64,000 nt of DNA from Chloropicon primus. Lineage: Eukaryota > Chlorophyta > Chloropicophyceae > Chloropicales > Chloropicaceae. A program made the translations under genes and the position numbers. The DNA lies in assembly GCA_023205875.1 (NCBI GenBank), contig CP060759.1, forward strand, positions 1,031,501 through 1,095,500. Reading direction: 5' to 3'. The notes below the pieces were generated by a model that was not told the DNA's origin, made no database searches, and was given only the letters and a program-made list of their open reading frames with translations. Positions 18,593 to 28,513 of the stretch are shown here, piece by piece. Each line of letters opens with the position of its first letter. The stretch's first letter is position 1.

Positions 18593-20285
18593 TTACAACA
18601 AACTGGAGTGATCAATCCAGCACCCTGAGAGGGAAAGGGGGGAGTAATTATTTTGTGTGTGAATTATCAGTATTGCATTGATCGCAAGGCATGGAGGAAA
18701 GGAAAGGAGAGAGAGGGCCAGGTTAGAGCCTCTGATGCGCTTTGCTAGTTCGCTTTCTTGACTTACCGTGTAAACCCGAGCAAACTTTTTCAGGCAACTC
18801 GATTGAAGAGAGGGGGCCTTTTTCAAGGTTTTGAGCATCAAAAATCAGAAAAAAACTTTTGTCGACGACAGGGTTCGTCGCCGTGCAGACGAGGAAACCG
18901 TCGTCCTCCGCGGAAGATCCCTCCGAAGGCACGAACGTGGGCTCGAAAAGGTACAAGCCCTCTTCCGCATCGAACCTCGAAACAACTTCTCCCTGGCGAC
19001 GACCCTCCTCGTCGTTGTCGTCAAGGAGAACTTTCGCGAACGTCTGATAAGTCACACCAACATCCGGATATGCCCACGTCTTCAAGTTCCCGAGAAGCGT
19101 GTCGACGACCATGTAAGCAAACTTGGCTTTCCTGCCCTGCCTCATCGGATTTATGCAAGGGAACTCGCTGCCCAGGTTGCCAAGCCGTTTCTCTTGGACC
19201 CCGTTCGTGTTCGGGTTGAGCCTCCACTCGTGCAGATACGAAGGAGAGTATTCATTGAAGACGTACCCTGATCGCTCTGGCTCCGATCGCAACGCGTGCA
19301 GAACGATTTCCCCCGTTCCCTCGTCGTTGTACGCATTTACAGTGTGGAAGACGTTGCCTCCCCGGGCGATGTCAAACCACTGGACTTCCGTTCCGCCCCC
19401 CCTCTTGATGAGCCCAAGCCTGGCTTGAGCATCCTTCTTGAACTGCACCGGAAACTCGTTCCTCGTGATCATGTCCGAGAAGGAGAACTCGAGGGGCAGA
19501 TCGAAAAGGATCGTGTGGTCGGAAGTTATCGCCATGTCGTGCGCCATGGATCCGCGCTTCATGTCTCGAATCCCCACCGAGTGCTTGATCTGACCGTCCG
19601 CAGAGACCTCCGTGTAGCGCATGTGTGGCTGGCTCGTCATGTCGTAGGAGAACAGGAGCATCTCCCCCGTCACGGGATCCTTCTTCGGGTGGGCAGTCAT
19701 GTTTCCCTCGAGCATCCCATCGAAATCGTAACCCGCCTCGGCCGTCTCAAACCGCTGGAGTTGGTCGTCCTTGACCACGAGCTCCATCCGCACCGGCTTC
19801 TGGGCCTCCATCAACGCTAGTATCTTGCCGGCGTGAGAAACCACTGCGGTGTTAGTCGTCTCCTTCGTCCCGTTCGTCCCCAAAGCGCCGTGGAAGATGA
19901 TGTTGTGAGCAATTCCCTTCAACATCTCGACGCCGTTGTTCACGAGAATGCCCTTGAAGAGCTTCTGTCCGGCCTCCTTCTCCTTCTTGTAGCCAGTGCT
20001 CTGAACCCAGCGGTTGCAGTACGAGACCTTCCCGCTCGGCAAGAACGAAACCAAGTGTATCATCCCGTCGCCGTCAAAAAAGTGATCGCTCCCCACGCCA
20101 TACTTGGTGTTCGGTCCATTCCTCAAGTACGAGCCGGCGGGAAACCCCACCGGAACCCTCGCCTCGGGCAAGGTCACCGGTCCTGTCTCCCCTCGGGTCG
20201 GGTCGAAGACGTACTCAATGTGCCTCTCGAGCTCCTCATTCCCCCGAACGTCCCTCGCCCTCGTCCTCCTCCCTCCTCCCACGGC

Positions 20286-20326
<41 letters not shown>

Positions 20327-20501
20327 ATGATGACCTTTCCGCACCCACGTTGACGTCGTCGTCCACCGTCCTGGCTCCTCTCCGCCACTCCCGTCGCCTC
20401 GCCAAGGAAGCAGGCAACCCTATCCCCTTGGCACCCCCTCCCCCCGAACGCGAAGGCGCCTGCCTCGCCCCTCCCCTCGCCTCTCGCCCGAGGGTCGCCA
20501 T
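18593..20501 (-). CDS. carotenoid cleavage dioxygenase
   Basis: Two exons on the minus strand, 20501-18767 and 18624-18593, encode 588 residues. The short last exon is supported because it supplies residues after GLHG, which carries the fourth iron-binding histidine; without splicing the frame continues into SRKRTSKAH. Iron ligands are seen in MTAHPKKDP, MAHDMAIT, VFHTVNAYND and GLHGCW. The family oxidatively cleaves carotenoid or apocarotenoid double bonds with a non-heme Fe(II) centre. About 90 N-terminal residues are Arg/Ser/Ala-rich with poly-Ser and poly-Ala runs, compatible with plastid targeting. ATG 20501 is the first usable; the frame upstream begins with GTG. The stop TAA is inside TTGTAA, a putative poly(A) signal. 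Substrate class is not assigned. Confidence 0.9.
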
Positions 20502-21242
20502 GATGCTCAGATCTTGTGGAGGAGATCGGATCTCAGCCTTTGCCTCTTCTCCCCAATGCCAATGCCTCGGGTGAAGACGAAGACTCTTCACTGAAGAGGG
20601 AGGGATGATGAAGGAAGGACGAGGGAAGGAAGTGCACCAGAGTCGCCCTTGCTTGCTCGCTTGCTTGCCTTGCCATTGTTGTGAACCTCCTCTGTTTTCC
20701 TCGATGGAGGATGGAGGATGGAGGGGAGGAGGGGGAGGATTGGGGTGATCCTCCGGGAGAGGACGGACGCGGGGACCTCGGCGGGATCGCAAACCAATTG
20801 TCCAAGACCTCCCCTCGCTTTCTTGTTTCCCCCTTGCCTCTGCCCCTTGCCATGATTGCACTCCTCCTCCTCCTCCTCCTCGTCTGTCTTGTCCGTTAGA
20901 GGATCAGGATCATCTCTTTTGATTTAAAATCCTAGAAAAAGCTTGTTTCCAAGGGAGGAACAGGAGGACAAGGACAAGGACACGGCTCCAACTCCAGGAC
21001 GAGGCAACTCTGGACGCGAGGAGCGCCCTGGGGAGGGACCAGGCCTGGAAAAGGGCGCAACAAGATCGCATCTTGGCAACACCTTGACGCGACGACAAGA
21101 AAGAAACTCAAGTACGCGAAAACGGTGAGGGGGAAACACACACACACTTGAGGATTGGGAAGAGTGGGGTTGGGGTTGGCCACGCTTTTGTGTCGTGTTG
21201 TTGCGGAACCGATCTGTAGGTATCAGGTCTGGCCAGAGTTCC
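20502..21242. other. divergent promoter CCD / coiled-coil gene
   Basis: 741 bp between start codons. Purine/pyrimidine asymmetric stretches (GGAGGATGGAGGGGAGG near 20708-20730; CTCCTC runs near 20862-20880) and an (AC)n tract near 21135 are present. No conserved open frame or RNA gene recognised. Confidence 0.45.
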
Positions 21243-22244
21243 ATGGCCAGTGCTTTGACGACGGAAAGAGAACTTCGCTCTCCCTTCATCGAGGACGGGG
21301 GACTGCAAGTAAGTGGACGACCAAAGAGAGACAGAGAGAGAGGTGGGGGCCCGTACGCAAGCTTACGGGCGGACGAGGGATTGGAGAGTTCGATGGCTGA
21401 CTTTGGTTCCTTGTGATTTCTGTTGGTTGGGTGTGTGAACCTTCGCCGCCGCGTGAAGACCTTCCCACTGAGCATGTTGTCTGAAAACCGCTCGACAAGT
21501 TCAGCCTCAGGAGATACCGCCACAACAAAGTTCAGACAGGGGGAGGAAAGCGAGAAGGGACAGGTGGCCAGAGACCTCTCGCTGGAGTTCAAGGAGAAGG
21601 AGAACAGGCAGCAACAGCACAACCAACAGCAGCAGCGACGAGGGTCCGCGGAGGAGAAGAGGGTGACGTTTAACATCGTTGAAGAGGGGAGGGAGGAGGA
21701 GAGCGGAAAGGGGATGGCCGGACTGGGCTCGAGCAGCTTCGAGTCCCCCAGGCGGAGGGAGAGGGACGAGTTCAAGAGCCTTCAGAAGGAGAGAGTGGGG
21801 TACAGCCCCGCATCCAAGCTGATCGTCCCGCCGATATCGAGCGCGCCCTTCCAGCAGCTGTCCAAGGTCGTCAACGGGGTGAAGGACCTGGAGAGGCGGG
21901 TGCTTTCGATCGAGAGGTTGGGCCAGGAGGGCAGGTCGATCGACGAGGTCATGAACAGCCACCTGACCTTGCAGCAGATGGAAGCGGATCGGAAGAGGTT
22001 GGAGACCGAGGTCAAACTGATACAGAGGAAGCTCAGCGACATCAGCTCCAAAATGTTGACCGGAGGCGCGGCCCCAACGATCCACGTGGCCCGCGAGAAG
22101 CAGGCGGGTGGACTGGTGCGGAACCTGGTGAAGCTTGCAGGCATGACCGCGCTCAACCTGCTCCTCCTCGTGGCCGCCATCGCCGTCGCTGCCTTGCTGA
22201 CAAACTGCAGGGAAAACTCGTTCGCGTACGAGACCCCGACTTAA
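21243..22244 (+). CDS. tail-anchored coiled-coil protein, unknown
   Basis: Predicted as two exons, 21243-21308 and 21459-22244 (donor CAA/GTAAGT, first AG after the T-rich tract), giving 283 residues; if unspliced, the start is ATG 21474 (256 residues). The middle is Gln/Glu-rich, about 170-240 is a heptad-like coiled coil (VNGVKDLERRVLSIERL; ADRKRLETEVKLIQRKL), and a single hydrophobic segment (MTALNLLLLVAAIAVAALL) lies 15 residues from the end. This is the plan of a tail-anchored ER or vesicle protein, such as a tether or SNARE-like factor, but no family is recognised. A TGTAA follows the stop by 10 bp. Confidence 0.6.
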
Positions 22245-22448
22245 GGACCGCCGTTGTAATACTACTGGGACTCGAGAAAAGCGAGGGCGGGACTTTTCGC
22301 TCCCCCGAAAGCTCGGGAGAGGGCAAAAGCAAGCCCAAGACGGCTGCGAGGCCGTCGTGCGCAACATCGAGGCGATTCTCAGATCTAAGGTTCGCAAGGT
22401 GCCTTTACAAACATAATTTCAAGTTGGGCGCGGTTGCTCGACCCCCTC

Positions 22449-23114
22449 TCAGAAGAATTTGCTCAAGAGATTGAGCACCCTGGCCTTTGGGAGACCCATG
22501 ACCCCGTCCATCGTCCCCTCGATCTTCACCACGTGGGGCTGCACCAGGGGGTGCTCCACCAGGAGCCCCCCCGCCGCCCAGAACACCTCGCCCTCCTTGA
22601 TCAAAGTCTCCACGGACTCCTCCGGGATGCTCTCGAAGTGAATGTTCGCGACGTCGATCTCGAGCTCCACCTTCCCCGTGCTGAGCTCGGTCACCGCGAT
22701 GGCTCCCACCGTCGAGGGGTACGACTTGGCGTACCCCTTGACGTTCTCCCTCACCTCCTCCTCGCTCTCGGGCTTCTCCAGGATCCTTCCCTCGTGCACG
22801 ACGACCTGGTCGCACGTGATGAGCAGGGTGTTTCCGTTATCCTCCGCCTCGAGCTTCTTCTTGATCGCCTCCGCCTTGGCCAAGGCAAGTGTGGTCACGA
22901 GGTCCTCTGGCTTCTCCCTCCGGATCGCCTTCTCGTCGATATCCGCGGTTCGCACTTGGTACTGGAGCAGTCCGTCCCCAACCTCGGAGCACAGCTCGTC
23001 CATCAGGGTCCTCCGCACCTTGGAGGACGAACCCAGGATGATCCGAGTCGCCTTTCCTCGAGGAGTCCTCAGAAACGTTCTCGCCGCACCCAACGCCGTC
23101 GACGCCATCGCCAT
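22449..23114 (-). CDS. Maf-like nucleotide pyrophosphatase
   Basis: 221 residues, single exon. Maf/ASMTL family signatures are present: RIILGSSSKVRRTLMDEL near the start, TADIDEKAIRREKPEDLV, LLITCDQVVV, and a final KARVLNLLSKFF. Maf proteins hydrolyse non-canonical or modified nucleoside triphosphates to monophosphates, a house-cleaning role. ATG 23114 opens with MAMASTALGAARTFL, a possible short targeting peptide. Convergent with the coiled-coil gene (204-bp gap), and 181 bp downstream of the ABC1/beta-lactamase gene on the same strand. Confidence 0.88.
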   Translation of the reverse strand: MAMASTALGAARTFLRTPRGKATRIILGSSSKVRRTLMDELCSEVGDGLLQYQVRTADIDEKAIRREKPEDLVTTLALAKAEAIKKKLEAEDNGNTLLITCDQVVVHEGRILEKPESEEEVRENVKGYAKSYPSTVGAIAVTELSTGKVELEIDVANIHFESIPEESVETLIKEGEVFWAAGGLLVEHPLVQPHVVKIEGTMDGVMGLPKARVLNLLSKFF

Positions 23115-23295
23115 TGGTTTTGCCGAATCAATTCGCGAGGCCAGCTGTCGGGGGGGGGGACGATGGGATGGCGATGGATTGAGAATGATGATATATTGAG
23201 ATATTGAAAGGAAAGGTTTGTTCTTACTAGTACATGTGCCCCGTCTGTCTGTCTGCCCGGATGAATGGTGAATCCCAGTCGGCCGACTGCACCTC

Positions 23296-26121
23296 TCAAT
23301 CGGTGATGGGTTCGAGCCCATACTGCTGGGCGATGGTGCGAACGAGCTCGAGGGAGGGGGGGTTCTCGCCGAAATGCAGGGCGTTGAGCGTGATGCCGAC
23401 CGCGACCTTCTCCCTAGGAATGCAAAACCCTGCATTTCCTCCCACGCCTAGATGGCCGACCGCCGGTACGATCTCTCCCGTCTTCAAGTCTCTGAACCTG
23501 AAGACTTGGAAGCCGAGCCCTTGCTGCCGGGAAAGGGAGCTGTTCTCCGAGGCTGAGGTGGAAGCTGACTTGGCGTGAGACAGGACCCTTTCCAACGTTT
23601 CGGGCCCAAGCAAGGGTTCCCCCTCCAAGAAAAGCTTGCTCAACAGCGTCGACACCCCCCTGGCTGTCATGTGGCTGTTCGCGGACGGCAGCGCCGCTGC
23701 TCGGACCTCCTTCATGTTGAACACTGTCGGGTTGGTGAACCCTGCGCCCAGGGGCTCGACCACGGACCCCGTCTGCCTGAGCTGGACCGGGTTCACCACG
23801 GAAGCTATCCTGTCGTCCTGGATCGAATCCGGCAGCCCTCCCACGAAGAGGTCGTCAGAAAGGCCCGCGGGCTCCAAAAACTCCTTCTCGATGAATTCGG
23901 CCATGTTCCTCCCGGTGGCTCCCTTCACGAGCCCGCCGACCAGCCAGCAGTACGAGATCGCGTGGTAATTGAATGTGCCAGCGCCTTGGGCAGGCGCCTT
24001 GGCCACGAAATCGACCATCTTCTCGAAGTCAAGCAAGGGGGCGAGGCCCTTCCTTTTCAAGTCGGGCATGGCGTTGGCCAAGCCAGCCTCGTGGGAGAGT
24101 AGTTGAGAGACCGTTATGTTCCCCTTGCCCTCCTGGCCGAACTCGGGCCAGTGCTTGGAAACGGGGTCGTCCAGGTTGACGACACCCCTCTCGACGAGGA
24201 GGTGCACAGCCGCAGCAAGGAGGGCCTTTGTGACCGAGAAGGCGATGAACAGAGTCTTCTCGGTGACGGGTCTCAAATCCATCTCTGAGACGGTCCCGGC
24301 GGCAACATTGGCCTCCAGCATTCCGTCCTTGAGGACCGTGCATTGGAGGCCTTGCAGCTTTTCCTTTTCGGAGAGCTCCTGGACGTTCCTTTCGAGCTTC
24401 TTCTGCAGCTCAGTCCGTGGAACGGGAAACGGGTACAGCAAATGCTGAGCTCGCTTCTCATCGGGCACGGCTTCCCTCACGGTCTCGATGGCCGTTTCGG
24501 CCATGACTTGGAGATACCCAAACTCGATGTCCATTTTCGAGGTCAAGCCCTTGAGCAAACCGGTGACTCGGATAAAAAAGACGAGCTCCGACGGCCAGGC
24601 CTCCACTGGCCGCTTCACCTTCTCTCTCGGCCCGCTCCTCCTCTCCTCCTCCTCCTCCTCCTTCCTCCTCTCCTGCCTCTCCTTCGCCATGACTGCCTTC
24701 CTTTCCTTGAGGCGAGACATTGGGGTGGGACTGAAGAGTCTCCTCGTGTTGTTCAGGTCGCGAAAAGGGTCTTTGACCTTCTCGTTGATCACGAAGTTCA
24801 TCTCCACCAGGCTCCTTGACAGCTGATCGAGGTCCTGGCAGTAGGAGGAAAAAATCAGTTTCGAAAACGCCTGCTTCATCCTGTCGCTGGGGAAGCTCTT
24901 CACGAGGCCAAAGTCAAGCAACACCGGCACGGACTTGTCTTCCCCAGATTCCGTCGACACCAGTATGTTTCCAGGGTGCGGGTCCGCGTGGTAGAACCCG
25001 TACCGATGGATCTGGTGCGCAAACGCAGAACAAAGGCGCCTCATAAAGACCTCTCTGTCGGTCCCGTGCGCGTCCATCGCTTCGGTGTCCTTGGGGCTGA
25101 AGCCCTCGCAAAACTGCATCACAAGGACGCTCTCCGTGCAGAGTTCCTTCTCCTTCAAGGGCAGGGGGATCTTCACCTTGACGCCGGAGTCCTGCATGTT
25201 CTGCGCGACGACCTTCAAGTTGTTCGCCTCCCTCCTCAGGTCGAGCTCCTCCTTCACCGCGGGTCGCCACTCCGCAACGATCTTGCGGTAGTCTTGATCC
25301 GGTTCGAAGTAAGCCAGCGTGTTCGTGAGGATTCTCAGGTTTTGCAAGTCCTGGAGCATCTTCTTCCTGATCCCCTTGTGCATCACCTTGAGGGCAACCT
25401 TCTGGCTTCCCTCCTTGAGCACGGCGACGTGCACTTGCGCGATGCTCGCAGCGCTCAGGGGGTTCTCGTCGACCAGCGAGAAGTGTTTCCTCCAGTCCTT
25501 GCCAAGCTCCCTCTCCAAGGTTCCTTGAACCTCCGCCCACGGCCGAGGTGGGATGGAGTCCTGCAAGTCGCTGAGGACCCTAACGTACTCCATCGGAACC
25601 ACGTCAGGCCGAGAGGAAAGGAACTGACCGGCCTTTACCCACAATCCTTTCAGCTCGAGGATGCCGTCGTAAAGTAGTCTGGCGTTTTTTTCGTGGGCCG
25701 CGCACCAGATCTCGTCGATCTCGGGGTGTTCGTCCGCATCCGGGTCGTTTTCGATTCCCAGCCCCCTCTTCACGCCCTCCGCCCGCTTCCTCGTCCTCCG
25801 GTAGTCGAAGTAGACTGCCGCCGCGAGACGATAAATCTTGTACGCCCGGGCCATGGAGCTGAAGAATCCCGTTCCTTCCCTCCTGTTCATGGCATCGCTC
25901 GACGCCGGCACGCACCTCGACATCTCCTCGGACCCCCTGTCGCTCGCCACTGCCCTCGAAGCCCAGCACTCCCCGACTCGAACTCGATCCCGATGTTGTT
26001 GATGATGATGACGACGACGACGACCTCGAGGCTGGTTCCGCCGTGCGTCGTTCCTCCCGCCACCGCACCACGTCCTCAGCCTGCGCGTCGCGGTCCCTCC
26101 GACGACCAAACCTGCACGCAT
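23296..26121 (-). CDS. ABC1/ADCK atypical kinase fused to beta-lactamase-like domain
   Basis: 941 residues, one exon. The N-terminal half is an ABC1/UbiB atypical kinase: LWVKAGQFLSSRPDVVP (KxGQ motif), ALKVMHKG, YHADPHPGNILV and LLDFGLVK. After an Arg/Glu-rich linker the C-terminal half is a class C beta-lactamase/LACTB-type serine hydrolase, with FSVTKALLAA (SxxK nucleophile), LLSHEAGL and FNYHAISYCWLVGG. The same fusion is known in land plants (the Arabidopsis AT5G24810 type). ABC1 kinases act on quinone and lipid metabolism in plastids or mitochondria; the hydrolase partner's role is unknown. ATG 26121 gives an Arg/His-rich presequence; a later ATG at 25923 (MSRCVPASS) is a possible shorter start. 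A poly-Glu run lies between the domains. Confidence 0.92.
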   Translation of the reverse strand: MRAGLVVGGTATRRLRTWCGGGRNDARRNQPRGRRRRHHHQQHRDRVRVGECWASRAVASDRGSEEMSRCVPASSDAMNRREGTGFFSSMARAYKIYRLAAAVYFDYRRTRKRAEGVKRGLGIENDPDADEHPEIDEIWCAAHEKNARLLYDGILELKGLWVKAGQFLSSRPDVVPMEYVRVLSDLQDSIPPRPWAEVQGTLERELGKDWRKHFSLVDENPLSAASIAQVHVAVLKEGSQKVALKVMHKGIRKKMLQDLQNLRILTNTLAYFEPDQDYRKIVAEWRPAVKEELDLRREANNLKVVAQNMQDSGVKVKIPLPLKEKELCTESVLVMQFCEGFSPKDTEAMDAHGTDREVFMRRLCSAFAHQIHRYGFYHADPHPGNILVSTESGEDKSVPVLLDFGLVKSFPSDRMKQAFSKLIFSSYCQDLDQLSRSLVEMNFVINEKVKDPFRDLNNTRRLFSPTPMSRLKERKAVMAKERQERRKEEEEEERRSGPREKVKRPVEAWPSELVFFIRVTGLLKGLTSKMDIEFGYLQVMAETAIETVREAVPDEKRAQHLLYPFPVPRTELQKKLERNVQELSEKEKLQGLQCTVLKDGMLEANVAAGTVSEMDLRPVTEKTLFIAFSVTKALLAAAVHLLVERGVVNLDDPVSKHWPEFGQEGKGNITVSQLLSHEAGLANAMPDLKRKGLAPLLDFEKMVDFVAKAPAQGAGTFNYHAISYCWLVGGLVKGATGRNMAEFIEKEFLEPAGLSDDLFVGGLPDSIQDDRIASVVNPVQLRQTGSVVEPLGAGFTNPTVFNMKEVRAAALPSANSHMTARGVSTLLSKLFLEGEPLLGPETLERVLSHAKSASTSASENSSLSRQQGLGFQVFRFRDLKTGEIVPAVGHLGVGGNAGFCIPREKVAVGITLNALHFGENPPSLELVRTIAQQYGLEPITD

Positions 26122-26396
26122 CGCCCGATGGCCGTGATCTTTGCTGTAGCTCTATCTCCCGGGAAATTTTGTGGCCCAAAAGAAAGCAAAGGTCGTGGAG
26201 GGAAGGGGGGGGAAGGGAGGAGGGACCAAAGCGGTCTTGCTTCCCTTGTCCGAGTTTGAACTCATTGGATGATAGTGGGGTGAGTCTTCTGTCTGTGGAA
26301 GCTTTATTACAAGGAAGTCGTGGGTGGGTGGTAGTTTGTGTGTGTTTGTGTGTGTGTTTGTGTGTGGGGTCGTGCATAATATGCCCGCCCGTCGTC

Positions 26397-27337
26397 CTAG
26401 CATCGGAGCACGATGGGAATCTCAAACGTGGAGCTCTCCGAGGAGGAGCTCTTCTCCTTCTGCTTCTGCAGCTCCGCGTTGATCTCGATCTCCGCCGCGA
26501 GCATCTTTGAGATGGGTGGGTGGTCTGGGATCTTGACGGGCTTCGCCTTGAGCTCCGGGATTTTCCTATCCTTGAGGTTCGGGCAGTGGATCTTGCACGT
26601 GGAGAGCTGGGAGCAAGCGGTCAAGTCCAAGTTCACCAGCTTGTCGCTCCATATCATGATCGTCTCTATGCTGGTCGACCCCTCGATGCTCAGGGTGGAG
26701 AGGTTCTTGCAGTGAAGCAGGAGCTTCTTGACCCCGCAGCGGGACAGCAAAATCTTCTCCACGCTCTCCGACTGGATGAGAACGAACTCCAGCTTGGGTG
26801 ACAGGGACAAGTCAATCTCCTTGAGCAGGGGGCACGCCGTGAGCGGCGACAGGACGAACTTCGTGAGGCTTGACGACCCCCGAAACGACAGCTTTGCCAG
26901 CTCCGGGGGGGCCAGCTTGACCATCTCCGAGGCAAAGGCGTCACTGACGGAGGGGCTCCAAGTGACTTGTATCGTCATGCAGGACAAAATGATTCTCTCT
27001 CTCAGAGCACCCCAGGTCGGCCAAGCGTTTGGATCCGGCAGGGCGTCTATGGGCCTGTCCCACCTTCCCTGCTCCACCGCCTGGCACACGCACACAGAGG
27101 AGGAGAAGAGAGCGAGGGGGAAAAGAAAGAAAGAAAGAAAGAGAGTTAGAGACGAATTCCACCCATCCATCGAAACGAGTTTTTGCACAGCATTAATTCC
27201 TGGGTCCCCTCCACTCCACGCACGCCACAAGCCCGCAACCACGTCGTACTTACTCGCTCCCATCCTGGATCGTGTGGTGGCTCTGTAGGCTCTGAGTCCT
27301 TCTTGGACTTCTTCTTCCCCTTTCCCTTCTTTCCCAT
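26397..27337 (-). CDS. small leucine-rich protein, unknown
   Basis: Two exons, 27337-27254 and 27080-26397, joined at CGA/GTAAGT and GCCAG/GCG, yield 255 residues; the junction makes DPGWER-AVEQGRWDRP, a smooth reading. The first 20 residues are lysine-rich (MGKKGKGKKKSKK). The body is a series of irregular leucine-rich units of about 20 residues (LKEIDLSLSPKLEFVLI; LVNLDLTACSQLSTCKI), similar to F-box/LRR or adenylate-binding LRR solenoids, though no F-box is visible. It ends with a short Glu/Lys segment. Function unknown. Divergent from the NDUFB2-like gene. Confidence 0.72.
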
Positions 27338-27569
27338 CGCGAGTCGGTGTCTCCTGCCGTCTCCGTGGTCGTCGTCCTCCTGTTCTCCTGTTCTCCTGTT
27401 CTCCTTTCTCCTAAAAGTCAAAATCCTCTTCCTTTCATTCGGACTGCTGTGGTCGTAAAGGAGTGTACCACGACAAGGCGACAAAACGACGAGGAGCGAG
27501 AGCGGCGAGAGACAAAACGACGGAGAGGGTTTCGGACGAGGAGGGGTTGGGTTGGTTCGGGCTTTGGGA

Positions 27570-27615
<46 letters not shown>

Positions 27616-27707
27616 AGAGGAGGGGCGCTATACACGAAAGGGCGTCGTTTCGTGGCTCCGGAGAGGGACGAAGAGAGTAAGAAGGAGTTACGGCACGTAG
27701 GGGGACC
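27338..27707. other. divergent promoter LRR-like / NDUFB2-like
   Basis: 370 bp with three GTTCTCCT units near 27382-27407 and a (GAGGAC)7 array at 27571-27613. Open frames across it are low-complexity only. A conserved start context GGGGACCATG precedes the next gene. Confidence 0.5.
27571..27613. repeat. (GAGGAC)7 hexanucleotide repeat
   Basis: Seven hexamers in tandem upstream of the NDUFB2-like gene; trinucleotide periodicity keeps all frames open and creates spurious Asp/Glu or Arg/Gly readings. Confidence 0.95.
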
Positions 27708-28379
27708 ATGACGTTGGGAACGTTTGCGAGTGCGGCCGCGAGAGGCCTGGGGCTGAGGGCGAGGGTCGCGCAAGGTGGTCTGAGCAACTTAAAGTCCGCG
27801 GGAACCACCACAACCACCACGAGGTCTTACGCCGCAGGTGAGTCCATCGGAACTCCATTTCGCTTTCCTTCCCACTCGCACGCACGGGGAACGCTCCTTG
27901 ACTGAACGCTGGCTTCCTCTTGTTTCCTCTCTTTCGCTTCCGCGTCCGCGTCCGCTCCTCCTTTTTGCGAATCCGTTGCTTTCGCCGCCGCACGCTTTCG
28001 CCAGGGGGGAAGGGCGAGACCTTCGAGGGGGTCACCATTCACCACGCCTCCAATTGGCACAAGTTTGGTGCCCAGGCCTTCGGTGGGGTCATGTGGTTTT
28101 GGATTTTCTACCGTCTGAGGAACGATTTTGACACCTTCATGGTGAGTTGCGAGGGGACAACCCTCTTTAATCGACTATTGGGGGGCGTTGTCTGTCCTCG
28201 AGAGTTCGCAGAGAGATGTGTGTTTGTTGTGTTTGTTGTGTGTGTGTGTGTGTGTGACGGGCACTGACCTGACCTCCTCGCTCGCTCTTCGTTCGTTCGT
28301 CGTTCACGTCGTGCAGTTTGGTCACGCCCAGCATTTCGAGCATGAGATGGAACACGAAAAGGAGGGCGGCCACCATTGA
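27708..28379 (+). CDS. NDUFB2: complex I subunit NDUFB2-like
   Basis: Three exons, 27708-27837, 28005-28141 and 28317-28379, with GTGAGT donors and CAG acceptors, encode 109 residues. The N-terminus is an Arg/Ala/Thr-rich mitochondrial presequence of about 40 residues ending RSYAAG. The mature part reads GVTIHHASNWHKFGAQAFGG, MWFWIFYRLRNDFDTFMFGH, a single membrane helix typical of the NDUFB2/AGGG (plant NDUB2) accessory subunit of NADH:ubiquinone oxidoreductase, and ends in a Glu/His-rich tail. Length fits the family. The introns split presequence, helix and tail neatly. Confidence 0.8.
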
Positions 28380-28513
28380 CCGAGCCTACGGTCTCGCGAC
28401 GGTGATGATGATTGGCACAGAGACTAAAGAGTGATGATGACATTTGTTTATTTACAGCTTGCTTATACCCTTCCTAAGGCTTTTTTTTTCTCTACGCAAA
28501 GGAATCTCCCTCC

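Noticed and set aside
23300-23325. GGGTTCGAGCCCA resembling a tRNA T-arm
   Set aside because: Loop is one base short, no acceptor, D or anticodon arms around it, and it lies in the C-terminal codons of the ABC1/beta-lactamase gene.
27463-27711. Arg/Gly- and Asp/Glu-rich frames over the (GAGGAC)n array
   Set aside because: Products of a trinucleotide-periodic repeat that keeps every frame open.
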